Source of the DNA: Ruminococcus sp.
Lineage (GTDB): Bacteria; Bacillota; Clostridia; Oscillospirales; Acutalibacteraceae
Assembly: GCA_017473955.1 (NCBI GenBank)
Contig: JAFUIK010000001.1
Coordinates: 1 to 39,311 of the forward strand
Length of the DNA stretch: 39,311 nucleotides
Reading direction: 5' to 3'
Shown piece by piece: positions 29,970 to 37,283 of this stretch (within the stretch, counting starts at the first letter, position 1; each line of letters begins with the position of its first letter). Under the pieces are notes generated by a model that was not told where the DNA came from, ran no database searches, and was given only the letters and a program-made list of their open reading frames with translations. The position numbers were made by a program, and so were the translations under genes.

Positions 29970-29998
29970 TTGTAAAAATGTGTCGATTAATATATAAT
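29970..29998 (+). promoter_or_regulatory. Promoter of the zinc-ribbon membrane protein gene
   Basis: TTGTAA 29970-29975, 17-base spacer, TATAAT 29993-29998, followed by GAGGGGT before the ATG at 30054. Confidence 0.7.
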
Positions 29999-30053
29999 AT
30001 TGCTGATATTATTTATGAGGCAAAGTTGAGACATTGCTTTACGAGGGGTAACT

Positions 30054-31316
30054 ATGGCAAAAGTAAAATGTGAATATTGCGGTAATTTTATTCTTGATAC
30101 TGAGAGCGTCTGTCCTAGTTGTGGTGCGGTGAATGAAAACCACCATCGCATAGTTGACGGTACTCCGAAAACTATCGAGCAATTGCAGGCTTGGTATCAA
30201 TCACGAAAGCTTCCGCCCGAAGAAATAACCCGATTTTTTATTGGAAAAGATGTAAAAGAGCCGAAAGCGTTCGGTATTTATGAAGAAAACGGAACATTCA
30301 CTGTTTATAAAAATAAAGCAAATGGTTCGCGTGCAATCCGTTATCAAGGTACAGACGAGGCGTATGCGGTAAACGAGCTGTATTTACGACTCAAAGAAGA
30401 AATTTTGCACCAAAAGAGCCAAAATATCGCTAAAAGAGGTGTTGGTAACCGACCGGGTTTCAGTGTGAAGAACCCTTATGGCACACCGAAAAGACGTTCA
30501 GGAAAGTTTAAGGCAGGCTTTTTGATTTTTATGCTGGCGGTTGTGTTCTTGCCGACAGCTTTGATGACATTGTTTACCACAGTAGACCTTGTAGGTTTTT
30601 TGAACAGAGAATACGGCTACTATGTGACAAACAAAAATGAGGTTTATTACACAGACGCTAAAGAGTACAACGGTAAATACGAATGGTGGCTTTATGACCA
30701 GCAAGAGGATATGTGGGAGCTACACTCAACGTTTAACAGACAAAAGCAAAAGCCCGATGCTCTTAAAGACGAAGATGACTATGTTCTATATACCTCATTT
30801 TTAGATGTAAAACAGAACTTATCAATTGTATCGGATAAATTTCCGATTGATAGTGCAAAAGAGTACATAGATGCAGGACACCACAAAAACCCGACATCAG
30901 CATATTACTACTACAATGATGATTTGTACTACTTCCTTGATGATGAGCATAGTGATTATGGAAGTTATGACAACACGGGCTGGTATATTTACAACACAAA
31001 GAGCAGTGAGTGGGATTATTATTGCTCGGCTGATGACAAAGATACAATCGGCGACGAGTTGTGGTACAGCGACAGTACATACCGTGCAGGAAGGTCATAC
31101 GAAACTATCTACGCGGCAGATGAGTATCTTGCTACTTGGACTCCGTCAGGCTTTGAAGATACTTCGTGGTATCGCTCTTATGAGTCAAACGAGAGTGCAT
31201 ATCAACAGCATCTTGAAGACTCAAATAGTAATAGCTACGATTCTGACTCCGATTACGATTGGGACTCAGGTGACAGTTGGGATAGTAATGATACAGACTG
31301 GGATTCGGATTGGTAA
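30054..31316 (+). CDS. Zinc-ribbon membrane protein with Asp/Ser/Trp-rich tail, function unknown
   Basis: A 420-residue protein. A zinc ribbon opens it, CEYCG and CPSCG at residues 6-24 (four Cys). A soluble region follows with IYEENGTFTVYKNKANGSRA, which looks like a repeat or phage-integrase-type AP2-like strand pattern. One membrane helix lies near residues 160-185 (FLIFMLAVVFLPTALMTLF). The outer part of about 230 residues is rich in Tyr, Trp and Asp, e.g. YYYYNDDLYYFLDDEHSDYG and TKSSEWDYYCSADDKD. The last 30 residues consist almost only of D, S, N, Y, W and G. The layout (cytosolic ribbon, helix, acidic outside) suggests a sensor or envelope scaffold. I do not recognise the family. It is monocistronic, with a T-box unit after it. 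Confidence 0.8.
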   Translation: MAKVKCEYCGNFILDTESVCPSCGAVNENHHRIVDGTPKTIEQLQAWYQSRKLPPEEITRFFIGKDVKEPKAFGIYEENGTFTVYKNKANGSRAIRYQGTDEAYAVNELYLRLKEEILHQKSQNIAKRGVGNRPGFSVKNPYGTPKRRSGKFKAGFLIFMLAVVFLPTALMTLFTTVDLVGFLNREYGYYVTNKNEVYYTDAKEYNGKYEWWLYDQQEDMWELHSTFNRQKQKPDALKDEDDYVLYTSFLDVKQNLSIVSDKFPIDSAKEYIDAGHHKNPTSAYYYYNDDLYYFLDDEHSDYGSYDNTGWYIYNTKSSEWDYYCSADDKDTIGDELWYSDSTYRAGRSYETIYAADEYLATWTPSGFEDTSWYRSYESNESAYQQHLEDSNSNSYDSDSDYDWDSGDSWDSNDTDWDSDW

Positions 31317-31339
31317 TATTTTAGTAAACTAAATTGTTC

Positions 31340-31368
31340 TTGACACACAAAAACATTCGCGATATAAT
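31340..31368 (+). promoter_or_regulatory. Consensus promoter of the T-box operon
   Basis: TTGACA 31340-31345, 17-base spacer, TATAAT 31363-31368: an exact consensus. Transcription starts near 31375, just before the T-box stem I. Confidence 0.92.
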
Positions 31369-31390
31369 GTACTACAAGTTAATTTTAAAC

Positions 31391-31660
31391 CGTTGACGCG
31401 GAGATAAAGACAGCAAATGCCTTTACAGAGAGCCCGTGATGCTGAAAGTCGGGTAAGAAACAGGTTGTCAAATGGACCGCTGAGGGTGCAGTCAAATGCA
31501 GATTTTTCTGCAGAGTATTCTGCAACGTAGGGCATACGTCAGTTGCCTCGGATATGTCAGTATTCGGTAAAGTGCACCGTTAAGGTGAATCAAGGTGGCA
31601 CCGCGGATAAGTGTTTTATTCGTCCTTGACAGTTACACACTGTTAAGGACGTTTTTGTTT
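31391..31660 (+). promoter_or_regulatory. Tryptophan T-box riboswitch with terminator
   Basis: Stem I closes with GCGG 31398-31401 / CCGC 31477-31480 and GACA 31409-31412 / TGTC 31466-31469. The specifier loop between them reads AGATAAA on the 5' side and AAATGGA on the 3' side, giving a UGG (Trp) specifier at 31473-31475 followed by a purine. The distal part has AGAGAGCCCG and GCTGAAAG. The T-box itself is AAGGTGGCACCGCGG at 31593-31607; its UGGC pairs with a tRNA acceptor end G73-CCA, and tRNA-Trp has G73, an independent match. The terminator is CGTCCTTGACAG 31621-31632 with CTGTTAAGGACG 31640-31651 and TTTTTGTTTTT. Uncharged tRNA-Trp would allow readthrough into the S-component and trpB genes. 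Confidence 0.95.
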
Positions 31661-31677
31661 TTATTCGGAGGGCGTTT

Positions 31678-31725
31678 ATGATATTACTGACCAAGCGATG
31701 GCGAATTTTAGTGTTTTTATTGTAA
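31678..31725 (+). CDS. Possible 15-residue upstream peptide with one Trp codon
   Basis: GGAGGG at 31667-31672, five bases before ATG 31678, gives a better start signal than most genes in this window. The frame reads MILLTKRWRILVFLL and stops with TAA at 31723. It lies just after the T-box terminator, so it is only transcribed when Trp is scarce, and its sole Trp codon is in the middle. It could be a leader peptide, a small membrane peptide, or a coincidence. The S-component start is 27 bases downstream. Confidence 0.35.
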   Translation: MILLTKRWRILVFLL

Positions 31726-31751
31726 ATTTAATAGTATAATGAGGTAACACA

Positions 31752-32252
31752 ATGAAAAATACAACTCAGAAAATCGTTATTGCGTCTATGTTCGCGGCAC
31801 TTGTGTGCATAGCTACTATGATAATAAAAATCCCATCACCGCTTAAAGGTTATATCAACCTTGGTGACTGTTTTGTATTACTCTCGGGTTGGTTGCTTAA
31901 TCCTGTCTATGGCTTTTTGGCTGCAGGTATTGGGTCAGCGTTGGCGGATGTTTTTGGTGGCTATGCTGTTTATGCTCCTGTGACTTTTGTGATCAAAGGT
32001 GCTATGGCGGTAGTTGCTTTCTACGGATATAAGTTGATGAGAAAAAGGACTAAGGATATTTCGTCAAGAATCTTCAGCGGCACCTGTGCCGAAGTGCTGA
32101 TGATAGCGGGCTATTTCCTGTTTGAAGGGCTGTTATACGGCTTTGCTCCATCTATGGTGAATATTCCTGCAAATGCTGTGCAGGGTGTCGCAGGCTTGAT
32201 ACTCGGCGTTATTCTCGTCAAAGTTTTTGACAAAAATAAAATTAAACTATAG
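31752..32252 (+). CDS. ECF transporter S component under Trp T-box control
   Basis: A 166-residue membrane protein with five or six helices, in the size range of ECF S components. Family features are the N-terminal KIVIASMFAALVCIATMIIK with the small-residue surface of helix 1, INLGDCFVLLSGWLLNPVYG followed by FLAAGIGSALAD, and VTFVIKGAMAVVAFYG. No ATPase or T subunit is encoded nearby, so it would be a group II component. It is the first full gene after the tryptophan T-box and is followed 28 bases later by trpB, so its substrate is probably tryptophan, indole or a tryptophan precursor. Sequence alone cannot tell these apart from other S-component substrates. GAGG precedes the start. Confidence 0.83.
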   Translation: MKNTTQKIVIASMFAALVCIATMIIKIPSPLKGYINLGDCFVLLSGWLLNPVYGFLAAGIGSALADVFGGYAVYAPVTFVIKGAMAVVAFYGYKLMRKRTKDISSRIFSGTCAEVLMIAGYFLFEGLLYGFAPSMVNIPANAVQGVAGLILGVILVKVFDKNKIKL

Positions 32253-32280
32253 TATATAGTTATTATCTTCGGAGGTAATT

Positions 32281-33501
32281 ATGGTATTTAATAATATTGA
32301 TTTCGACACATATTTTAGAAACTACCCTGACAAAGAGGGTTACTTTGGCAAGTACGGCGGTGTTTACATCGACGATAAGTTAAAGGCGGCTATGGCTGAG
32401 ATTACTCAGGCTTACTTTACAATCTGCCAGTCACGCAAGTTCATCGCAGAACTTCGAAGAATCAGAAAAGAGTTCCAGGGCAGACCGACTCCTGTGTCCC
32501 ACCTTGAGCGTCTTTCCGATGCAATGGGCGGACGTGTACAGCTTTATGCCAAGCGTGAGGATTTGAACCACTCAGGTGCTCATAAGTTGAACCACTGTAT
32601 GGGTGAGGCATTGCTTGCTAAATATATGGGCAAGAAAAAGGTTATCGCTGAAACAGGTGCAGGTCAGCACGGTGTTGCTCTTGCTACTGCGGCGGCTTAT
32701 TTCGGTCTTGAGTGCGATATTTATATGGGTGCTGTTGATATTAAAAAGCAGGCTCCTAATGTTGCAAGAATGAAGATTTTAGGTGCAAATGTTGTTGAGG
32801 TTACTCACGGCTTGCAGACTTTAAAAGAAGCGGTTGATGCGGCTTTTGATGCATATAGCAAGGAGTACGAAGATGCAATCTATTGCATCGGCTCAGTTTT
32901 AGGCCCTCATCCGTTCCCGATGATGGTACGAGATTTCCAGAGCGTTATCGGTATTGAAGCAAGAGAACAGTTTATGGATATGACAGGACATCTCCCTGAT
33001 GCTGTTGTCGCTTGTGTCGGTGGCGGTTCAAATGCTATGGGTCTTTTCTCAGGCTTTTTAAATGACCCTGTTGATATTTACGGTATTGAACCTTTAGGCA
33101 GAGGCGAAAAGCTCGGCGACCACGCGGCATCACTTAAATACGGTTCAGAGGGTGTTATGCACGGCTTTAACTCAATTATGCTAAAAGATGAAAACGGCGA
33201 GCCTGCACCTGTATACTCGGTTGCAAGCGGTCTTGATTATCCGTCTTCCGGTCCGGAGCACGCTTTCTTACAGGAGCTCGGCAGAGTTAAGTACGACGTT
33301 ATTGATGACGAAGAAACAATCGACGCTTTCTATAAGCTCTCCCGTTTAGAGGGTATTATCCCAGCGATTGAAAGCTCCCACGCTATCGCTTACGGTATGA
33401 AGCTTGCTCAGCGTATGGATCACGGTTCAGTGCTCATTAACCTTTCGGGCCGTGGCGACAAAGATATGGATTATGTTATTGAAAAATATGGCATCCGCTG
33501 A
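32281..33501 (+). CDS. trpB: Tryptophan synthase beta chain, stand-alone
   Basis: Joins indole to serine-derived aminoacrylate to give tryptophan, using PLP. The protein has 406 residues, as expected for TrpB1. [13 protein letters not shown] at the start, the PLP lysine K102 in GAHKLNHC (usually HKINN), the catalytic Glu E124 in [11 protein letters not shown], the phosphate-binding GGGSNAMG and [12 protein letters not shown] are all present. GGAGG precedes the ATG. No trpA or other trp gene is adjacent: the operon holds only the T-box, an S component and trpB, and then ends in a strong terminator. Without TrpA in the window, free indole from outside would be a plausible substrate. Function of the enzyme is secure; indole salvage is inferred. 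Confidence 0.96.
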   Translation: MVFNNIDFDTYFRNYPDKEGYFGKYGGVYIDDKLKAAMAEITQAYFTICQSRKFIAELRRIRKEFQGRPTPVSHLERLSDAMGGRVQLYAKREDLNHSGAHKLNHCMGEALLAKYMGKKKVIAETGAGQHGVALATAAAYFGLECDIYMGAVDIKKQAPNVARMKILGANVVEVTHGLQTLKEAVDAAFDAYSKEYEDAIYCIGSVLGPHPFPMMVRDFQSVIGIEAREQFMDMTGHLPDAVVACVGGGSNAMGLFSGFLNDPVDIYGIEPLGRGEKLGDHAASLKYGSEGVMHGFNSIMLKDENGEPAPVYSVASGLDYPSSGPEHAFLQELGRVKYDVIDDEETIDAFYKLSRLEGIIPAIESSHAIAYGMKLAQRMDHGSVLINLSGRGDKDMDYVIEKYGIR

Positions 33502-33508
33502 TAAAAAC

Positions 33509-33541
33509 AGCTCCCATCAAATTTTGATGGGAGCTTTCTTT
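33509..33541 (+). terminator. Terminator of the T-box operon
   Basis: AGCTCCCATC 33509-33518 pairs with GATGGGAGCT 33526-33535 in a nearly perfect palindrome, followed by TTCTTTG. It lies in the gap to the convergent lexA gene and may serve it in part. Confidence 0.9.
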
Positions 33542-33579
33542 GTGTTGATTGATGTAGCATACAAGGTTTGATCAATATA

Positions 33580-34188
33580 TTACTCAAAATTTCTAATAAG
33601 GGTTACGACTTTGCCGAGTAAAACGGCTTTGTCTACAATAATCGGCTCGTAGTTATCGTTTTCAGGCTGGAGGCGGATGTGCCCTTTTTCTTTGTAAAAA
33701 CGCTTAACGGTAGCTGATGCTTCACCCGAACACTCGTCTTCCACCATTGCGACTACAATATCGCCATTTAAAGCGGTCGGTGTGCGGTGTACAACGATAA
33801 TATCGCCGTCAAAAATGCCTGCGTTAATCATACTGTCGCCCACAACGGTGAGAGCGAACATCTCGCGACCACGTACTACAGATTGAGCCACAGGAATGTA
33901 GCTTTCGATTTCCTCAACCGCAAGGATAGGCACACCTGCGGTGACTCTACCGAGCAGAGGAACTTTCGAGGTAGGCTCGTCATTTTTGATGCGAATACAA
34001 CGATTCAGTCCGCTTTCTCTTTCGATTAGTCCGCGGTCCTCAAGTGTCTTTAAGTGCAGATGCACGGTTGATGTGGACTTAAAGCCTGTTGCTTCGCAAA
34101 GCTCACGAACAGACGGAATTCGTCCTTCCTCACTGCACGCTAATATATAGTCATAAACCTTTTGTTGGCTTTTACTTAGTGGTTTCAT
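33580..34188 (-). CDS. lexA: LexA repressor of the SOS response
   Basis: A transcription repressor of 202 residues that cleaves itself when bound to RecA filaments. The N-terminal winged helix contains IPSVRELCEATGFKSTSTVH followed by LHLKTLEDRGLI. The C-terminal S24 domain has the cleavage bond A84-G85 in RVTAGVPI, the catalytic Ser119 in VVGDSMINAG and Lys162 in SATVKRFY. The gene starts 18 bases downstream of a TATGAT -10 box whose -35 is covered by a LexA operator, so it represses itself. GGGGTGAT before the ATG is the ribosome binding site. Confidence 0.97.
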   Translation of the reverse strand: MKPLSKSQQKVYDYILACSEEGRIPSVRELCEATGFKSTSTVHLHLKTLEDRGLIERESGLNRCIRIKNDEPTSKVPLLGRVTAGVPILAVEEIESYIPVAQSVVRGREMFALTVVGDSMINAGIFDGDIIVVHRTPTALNGDIVVAMVEDECSGEASATVKRFYKEKGHIRLQPENDNYEPIIVDKAVLLGKVVTLIRNFE

Positions 34189-34205
34189 AATATCACCCCA
34201 CGGTT

Positions 34206-34245
34206 ATCATAACATAATTCGACAAAAAATGCAAACATTTGTTTG
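34206..34245 (-). promoter_or_regulatory. lexA promoter with overlapping LexA box
   Basis: On the minus strand TTGCAT (34234-34229), a 17-base spacer and TATGAT (34211-34206). The palindrome CAAACATTTGTTTG at 34232-34245 fits the Gram-positive LexA site (near CGAAC-N4-GTTCG) and overlaps the -35 box. A further half-site, GTTCGAA, lies at 34254-34260. Confidence 0.8.
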
Positions 34246-34278
34246 AAAAATATGTTCGAAAATTGATGTGTTTTGCAG

Positions 34279-34306
34279 AAAAAAGGGCACATCTTAAGAT
34301 GTACCC
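34279..34306 (-). terminator. Terminator of the zinc-ribbon gene upstream of lexA
   Basis: GGGTACATC / GATGTGCCC on the minus strand (34306-34285) is followed by TTTTTT (34284-34279). It separates the gene at 34325 from lexA. Confidence 0.9.
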
Positions 34307-34324
34307 TATAATTTACTGTTAAAA

Positions 34325-34819
34325 TTATCTTTGAGCACTGCCACAGTTGGAGCAAAATGCCGAACCGTTAGGCAGAACCTTTCCGCATACAGGACAGATT
34401 ACACCGTTTTGTGGTGCTTGTGGCTGTACAGGAACTGTAGGTGGGGCTGGTTGTGCGTTATAAACAGGGTTTCCCAGTGGCACACCACCCATTGACATTA
34501 AAAGCCGTTCAAGTTGACCGACTCTGCCTTTGAGGACATCTTTAACAGCCCAACCGTAAAAGCCGTCAATACCGTGTTCACCGCAGTAAACGCCCGGTAG
34601 TAATGCGGTTTTTAGCCACGCTTCAATTCTTACAGTAGTACCGAAGTACGAAATTTTGAAAAACGTAGGAGCAGAAACCCATCCGCTTCCCTTTTTGAAA
34701 ACATTCTCACCTTTGTATGTAACATAAGAGTACCCCATACCTGTGAGAAGCTCGTGAGCACGGTTGAAAAAGTCCTGCTGGTTTTGCTCCATCGTAAAAT
34801 CGCTTATATATCTTGCCAT
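34325..34819 (-). CDS. Zinc-ribbon protein of unknown function
   Basis: A 164-residue soluble protein. The N-terminal 120 residues form an unrecognised domain with FFNRAHELLTGMGYSYVTYK, VRIEAWLKTALLPGVYCGEH and GIDGFYGWAVKD. A Pro/Gln linker (APPTVPVQPQAPQ) follows, and the end is a zinc ribbon, CPVCGKVLPNGSAFCSNCG. There is no signal peptide or membrane helix. GGAGGGG lies before the ATG, and on the minus strand TTGAAC (34871-34866), 17 bases, TATAAT (34848-34843) forms a good promoter, so it is monocistronic. Proteins of this build (small domain plus C-terminal ribbon) are common in gut Clostridia; no function is known to me. Confidence 0.8.
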   Translation of the reverse strand: MARYISDFTMEQNQQDFFNRAHELLTGMGYSYVTYKGENVFKKGSGWVSAPTFFKISYFGTTVRIEAWLKTALLPGVYCGEHGIDGFYGWAVKDVLKGRVGQLERLLMSMGGVPLGNPVYNAQPAPPTVPVQPQAPQNGVICPVCGKVLPNGSAFCSNCGSAQR

Positions 34820-34842
34820 AATACCCCTCCATTACCACACTG

Positions 34843-34871
34843 ATTATATCAAATATAAGTGATTTGTTCAA
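34843..34871 (-). promoter_or_regulatory. Promoter of the zinc-ribbon protein gene
   Basis: TTGAAC (34871-34866), 17-base spacer, TATAAT (34848-34843) on the minus strand. Confidence 0.75.
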
Positions 34872-34892
34872 TATATTCAGCTCGCTTTGGAT

Positions 34893-36596
34893 TTACGTTC
34901 TTGAGTCTATTCCTTTTTTTATGCTGTCAAAGGTCACACCATATTTAATAGCGATATCCTTTGCGTAGCTTACACCTTGAGGCGGAGCTATGAAAATCTT
35001 GAACGAACGCTGGCCGTTTTCAACTCCGGTTACCATACTTTCAACAACGCTGTCACCTGAAACTGAACTGTTAATTTCGTCTATGCTTCTTGCCAGCTCG
35101 TGCATATGGGTGTTAAAAATTGAGCGAACACCTAAGTATCTCATAGATTTTACAACGTCTTTTGCGATGTACAGACCCTCAGCCACGTTTGTGGTAGCCA
35201 GGCTTTCGTTTAAAAGTATCATACTGCGTTTTGTCGCACAGGTGAAAATCTCTGACAGACGCTTGCTTTCTTCACCGAGTCTGCCTAAATCGACGGTGTC
35301 GTTTTCATCTGCAGGGAAGTGAGTGAAAATGTTGTCACATGGGCTGAATGACATACTGCTACACGGAGCGTAAATACCCTGTTGAGCTAGTAAAAATGCA
35401 AGTCCTACTGCCTGAGTTATAGTTGTTTTACCGCCACGGTTCGGTCCTGTGAGGATGTAAATACGCTTAGAGTCATCAAAGTCAAAATCGTTTGTGACTA
35501 TGTCTATTGTTTCACCGTTTGTGGCTTTTATACCAAGCTTTAAGTTGTATATATCCTTGATTTCGCAGGTGCGGTCGTCAGCTTTTGTTACAGTTGCCTT
35601 GCAAAGCGGAAGTCCTTTTTCTTTAATCTTATCGCAAAGCTCAGCAAAACGAATGTAAAAGATAATCTCGGGCATCAACTCGGTGAATGAGTAACCGCTG
35701 ATATTTGTGTATTTGTTGAGCATTGATTTTATGTTGTTTACGGTGCGTTTTAAAATATCCGTTACAACTCTTTTTAATGCATCCGACATTGGGTCAGCAC
35801 CCGTCAGCCCTGAATTTTCAATCTGATTAACATCATTTTGTGCCCCTGTTATTACTTTACCTAAGCCGAAGCTGCTTGTTAACGGGTTAGCTGTATGGAA
35901 AGATGTAAAGCCCGAAACATCTGTTGAGTGGTGTAGCTCGTCTTTTTTATCAACAAAGTTCATAAAACGCTTTAGAAGTCCACTATCGGTAAAATGCTTG
36001 TCATTTAGAGAAATAACGCCGACAGCCTGTGGTTTTAGCATATTATCGAGGTTTACACCCAGTGTTATACTTTTTAGTGTACGAGCTTTCTCAAGAGTTT
36101 CGTTTATATCCTCTTTTAAAACAGGAAAACCACTGTCGGAGTAAATTGCCTGTACATTTGAGCGGAGTTTCTTAAGACCTTCTGAATTTATCGGCAGGTC
36201 TTCCAAGGTTTCCTTAATCTGTGTTATACAGTCAACATAACCGTCAAGCTCCCTGAGTCTGTTCACAAGCTGCCAGATTGAAGATGACTCTGTGTCCTTT
36301 TGGAAACGCTCGATTTCCCTAAGGTCCTTGAGTTTTAGTAGAAGTGCAGTGAGGTTTTCTCTGAGCCTTGGGAAATTCAAAAAGTCCTCAAACACATCTA
36401 TTCGATATTTTATGACATCCTCATTGTCAGTGATTTTAGTAAGTAGCTGTTTGATGCTATTTAGTTCGTATGCATCAGTGGTGACAGCTTCGCACAGGTA
36501 ATCTATCGACAAATCATTTATAGCTTCCTTGTTAAGGGTTGAGTATTTTACGTCACAGTTATCAGGATGTAACAAGCTGAAGTTTTGCAGGGTCAT
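34893..36596 (-). CDS. MutS-family ATPase without the mismatch-recognition domain
   Basis: A 567-residue protein. The C-terminal ABC-type ATPase domain is clear: Walker A ILTGPNRGGKTTITQAVGLA, the Q/T-loop region DTVDLGRLGEESKRLSEIF, Walker B RSMILLNESLATTN and NTHMHELARSID. Normal MutS has GPNMxGKST here, so the loop is variant. The N-terminal 300 residues are helical and look like MutS core/lever regions (VIKYRIDVFEDFLNFPRL); the Phe-x-Glu mismatch-binding domain I is absent, and no Smr nuclease domain is attached, so it is neither MutS1 nor MutS2. ATG 36596 is chosen for MTLQNFSLLHP; no good ribosome binding site is visible. Role in DNA transactions is likely but unspecific. Confidence 0.85.
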   Translation of the reverse strand: MTLQNFSLLHPDNCDVKYSTLNKEAINDLSIDYLCEAVTTDAYELNSIKQLLTKITDNEDVIKYRIDVFEDFLNFPRLRENLTALLLKLKDLREIERFQKDTESSSIWQLVNRLRELDGYVDCITQIKETLEDLPINSEGLKKLRSNVQAIYSDSGFPVLKEDINETLEKARTLKSITLGVNLDNMLKPQAVGVISLNDKHFTDSGLLKRFMNFVDKKDELHHSTDVSGFTSFHTANPLTSSFGLGKVITGAQNDVNQIENSGLTGADPMSDALKRVVTDILKRTVNNIKSMLNKYTNISGYSFTELMPEIIFYIRFAELCDKIKEKGLPLCKATVTKADDRTCEIKDIYNLKLGIKATNGETIDIVTNDFDFDDSKRIYILTGPNRGGKTTITQAVGLAFLLAQQGIYAPCSSMSFSPCDNIFTHFPADENDTVDLGRLGEESKRLSEIFTCATKRSMILLNESLATTNVAEGLYIAKDVVKSMRYLGVRSIFNTHMHELARSIDEINSSVSGDSVVESMVTGVENGQRSFKIFIAPPQGVSYAKDIAIKYGVTFDSIKKGIDSRT

Positions 36597-36723
36597 TTTA
36601 GTCACGCTTTCAATATAGAGTAAAACTATGATAACACATAGAAAAACACAATTCAATAAATTAGATGTTTAGAGCTTAGGTTAAAATAAACTCAAGGTTT
36701 ATATATGTATAATTTTACAACTA

Positions 36724-36753
36724 TTGACTACAGTAAAACGGCTGTGATAAAAT
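36724..36753 (+). promoter_or_regulatory. Promoter of the S24/S26-like gene
   Basis: TTGACT 36724-36729, 18-base spacer, TAAAAT 36748-36753. Confidence 0.6.
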
Positions 36754-36790
36754 TATATTTGTTAAAGATTAAGCAAAGGGTGGTGCAAAA

Positions 36791-37258
36791 TTGAATAAAG
36801 TGCAGGATAATATTACACTTGTGGCTTTACCAAAGGAAAAGCTTGTGCCACTTATTAAGGCAACGATCAACGGTGGTTCTCCGTTTATTCTGAATGTAAC
36901 AGGTCAAAGTATGCGACCTACTCTTAAATTTAAGGGAGATAAGGTTGAACTGGTAAGTACAGAAACACGACCTGTAAGAAAGTACGAGATAGTCTTTTTT
37001 GAGAGAGAAAACGGCGATTGTGTTTTGCACCGCGTTATAAAGAAAAAAGGTGACGAGCTTACCCTTAACGGCGATGCCCAGCTATGGACAGAAAAAGTTG
37101 ATGCTTCACAGGTTTTGGGTGTTGTAAACCGTTTTAACAGAAACGGTAAGTGGATAAGCTGCGATAGTTTTGTGTACCGCTTTTATAGCCGAATTTGGTT
37201 GTTAACAAAACCTGTGCGTAGAGTATTACTCAAAGTTAAGAGCTTGTTTTCAAAGTGA
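36791..37258 (+). CDS. S24/S26-family (signal-peptidase-like) protein without membrane anchor
   Basis: A 155-residue protein with the peptidase fold of signal peptidase I and LexA. The nucleophile is S40 in LNVTGQSMRPTL. The position of the general base has H80 in DCVLHRVI instead of Lys, the Ser-His arrangement of the SipW/ER-type signal peptidases. GDAQLWTEKVDASQVLGVVN matches box E of that family. There is no N-terminal transmembrane helix; the C-terminus is amphipathic and basic (RVLLKVKSLFSK). Start TTG 36791 follows AGGGTGG. Similar small proteins occur beside peptide-modification genes, but none is seen here. Activity as a protease is uncertain. Confidence 0.75.
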   Translation: MNKVQDNITLVALPKEKLVPLIKATINGGSPFILNVTGQSMRPTLKFKGDKVELVSTETRPVRKYEIVFFERENGDCVLHRVIKKKGDELTLNGDAQLWTEKVDASQVLGVVNRFNRNGKWISCDSFVYRFYSRIWLLTKPVRRVLLKVKSLFSK

Positions 37259-37283
37259 TAAAACTGATTTAAGGGAGTATATG

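Noticed and set aside
34893..36596. MutS2 (anti-recombination) identity for the MutS-like ATPase
   Set aside because: It lacks the C-terminal Smr nuclease domain and is about 200 residues shorter than MutS2.
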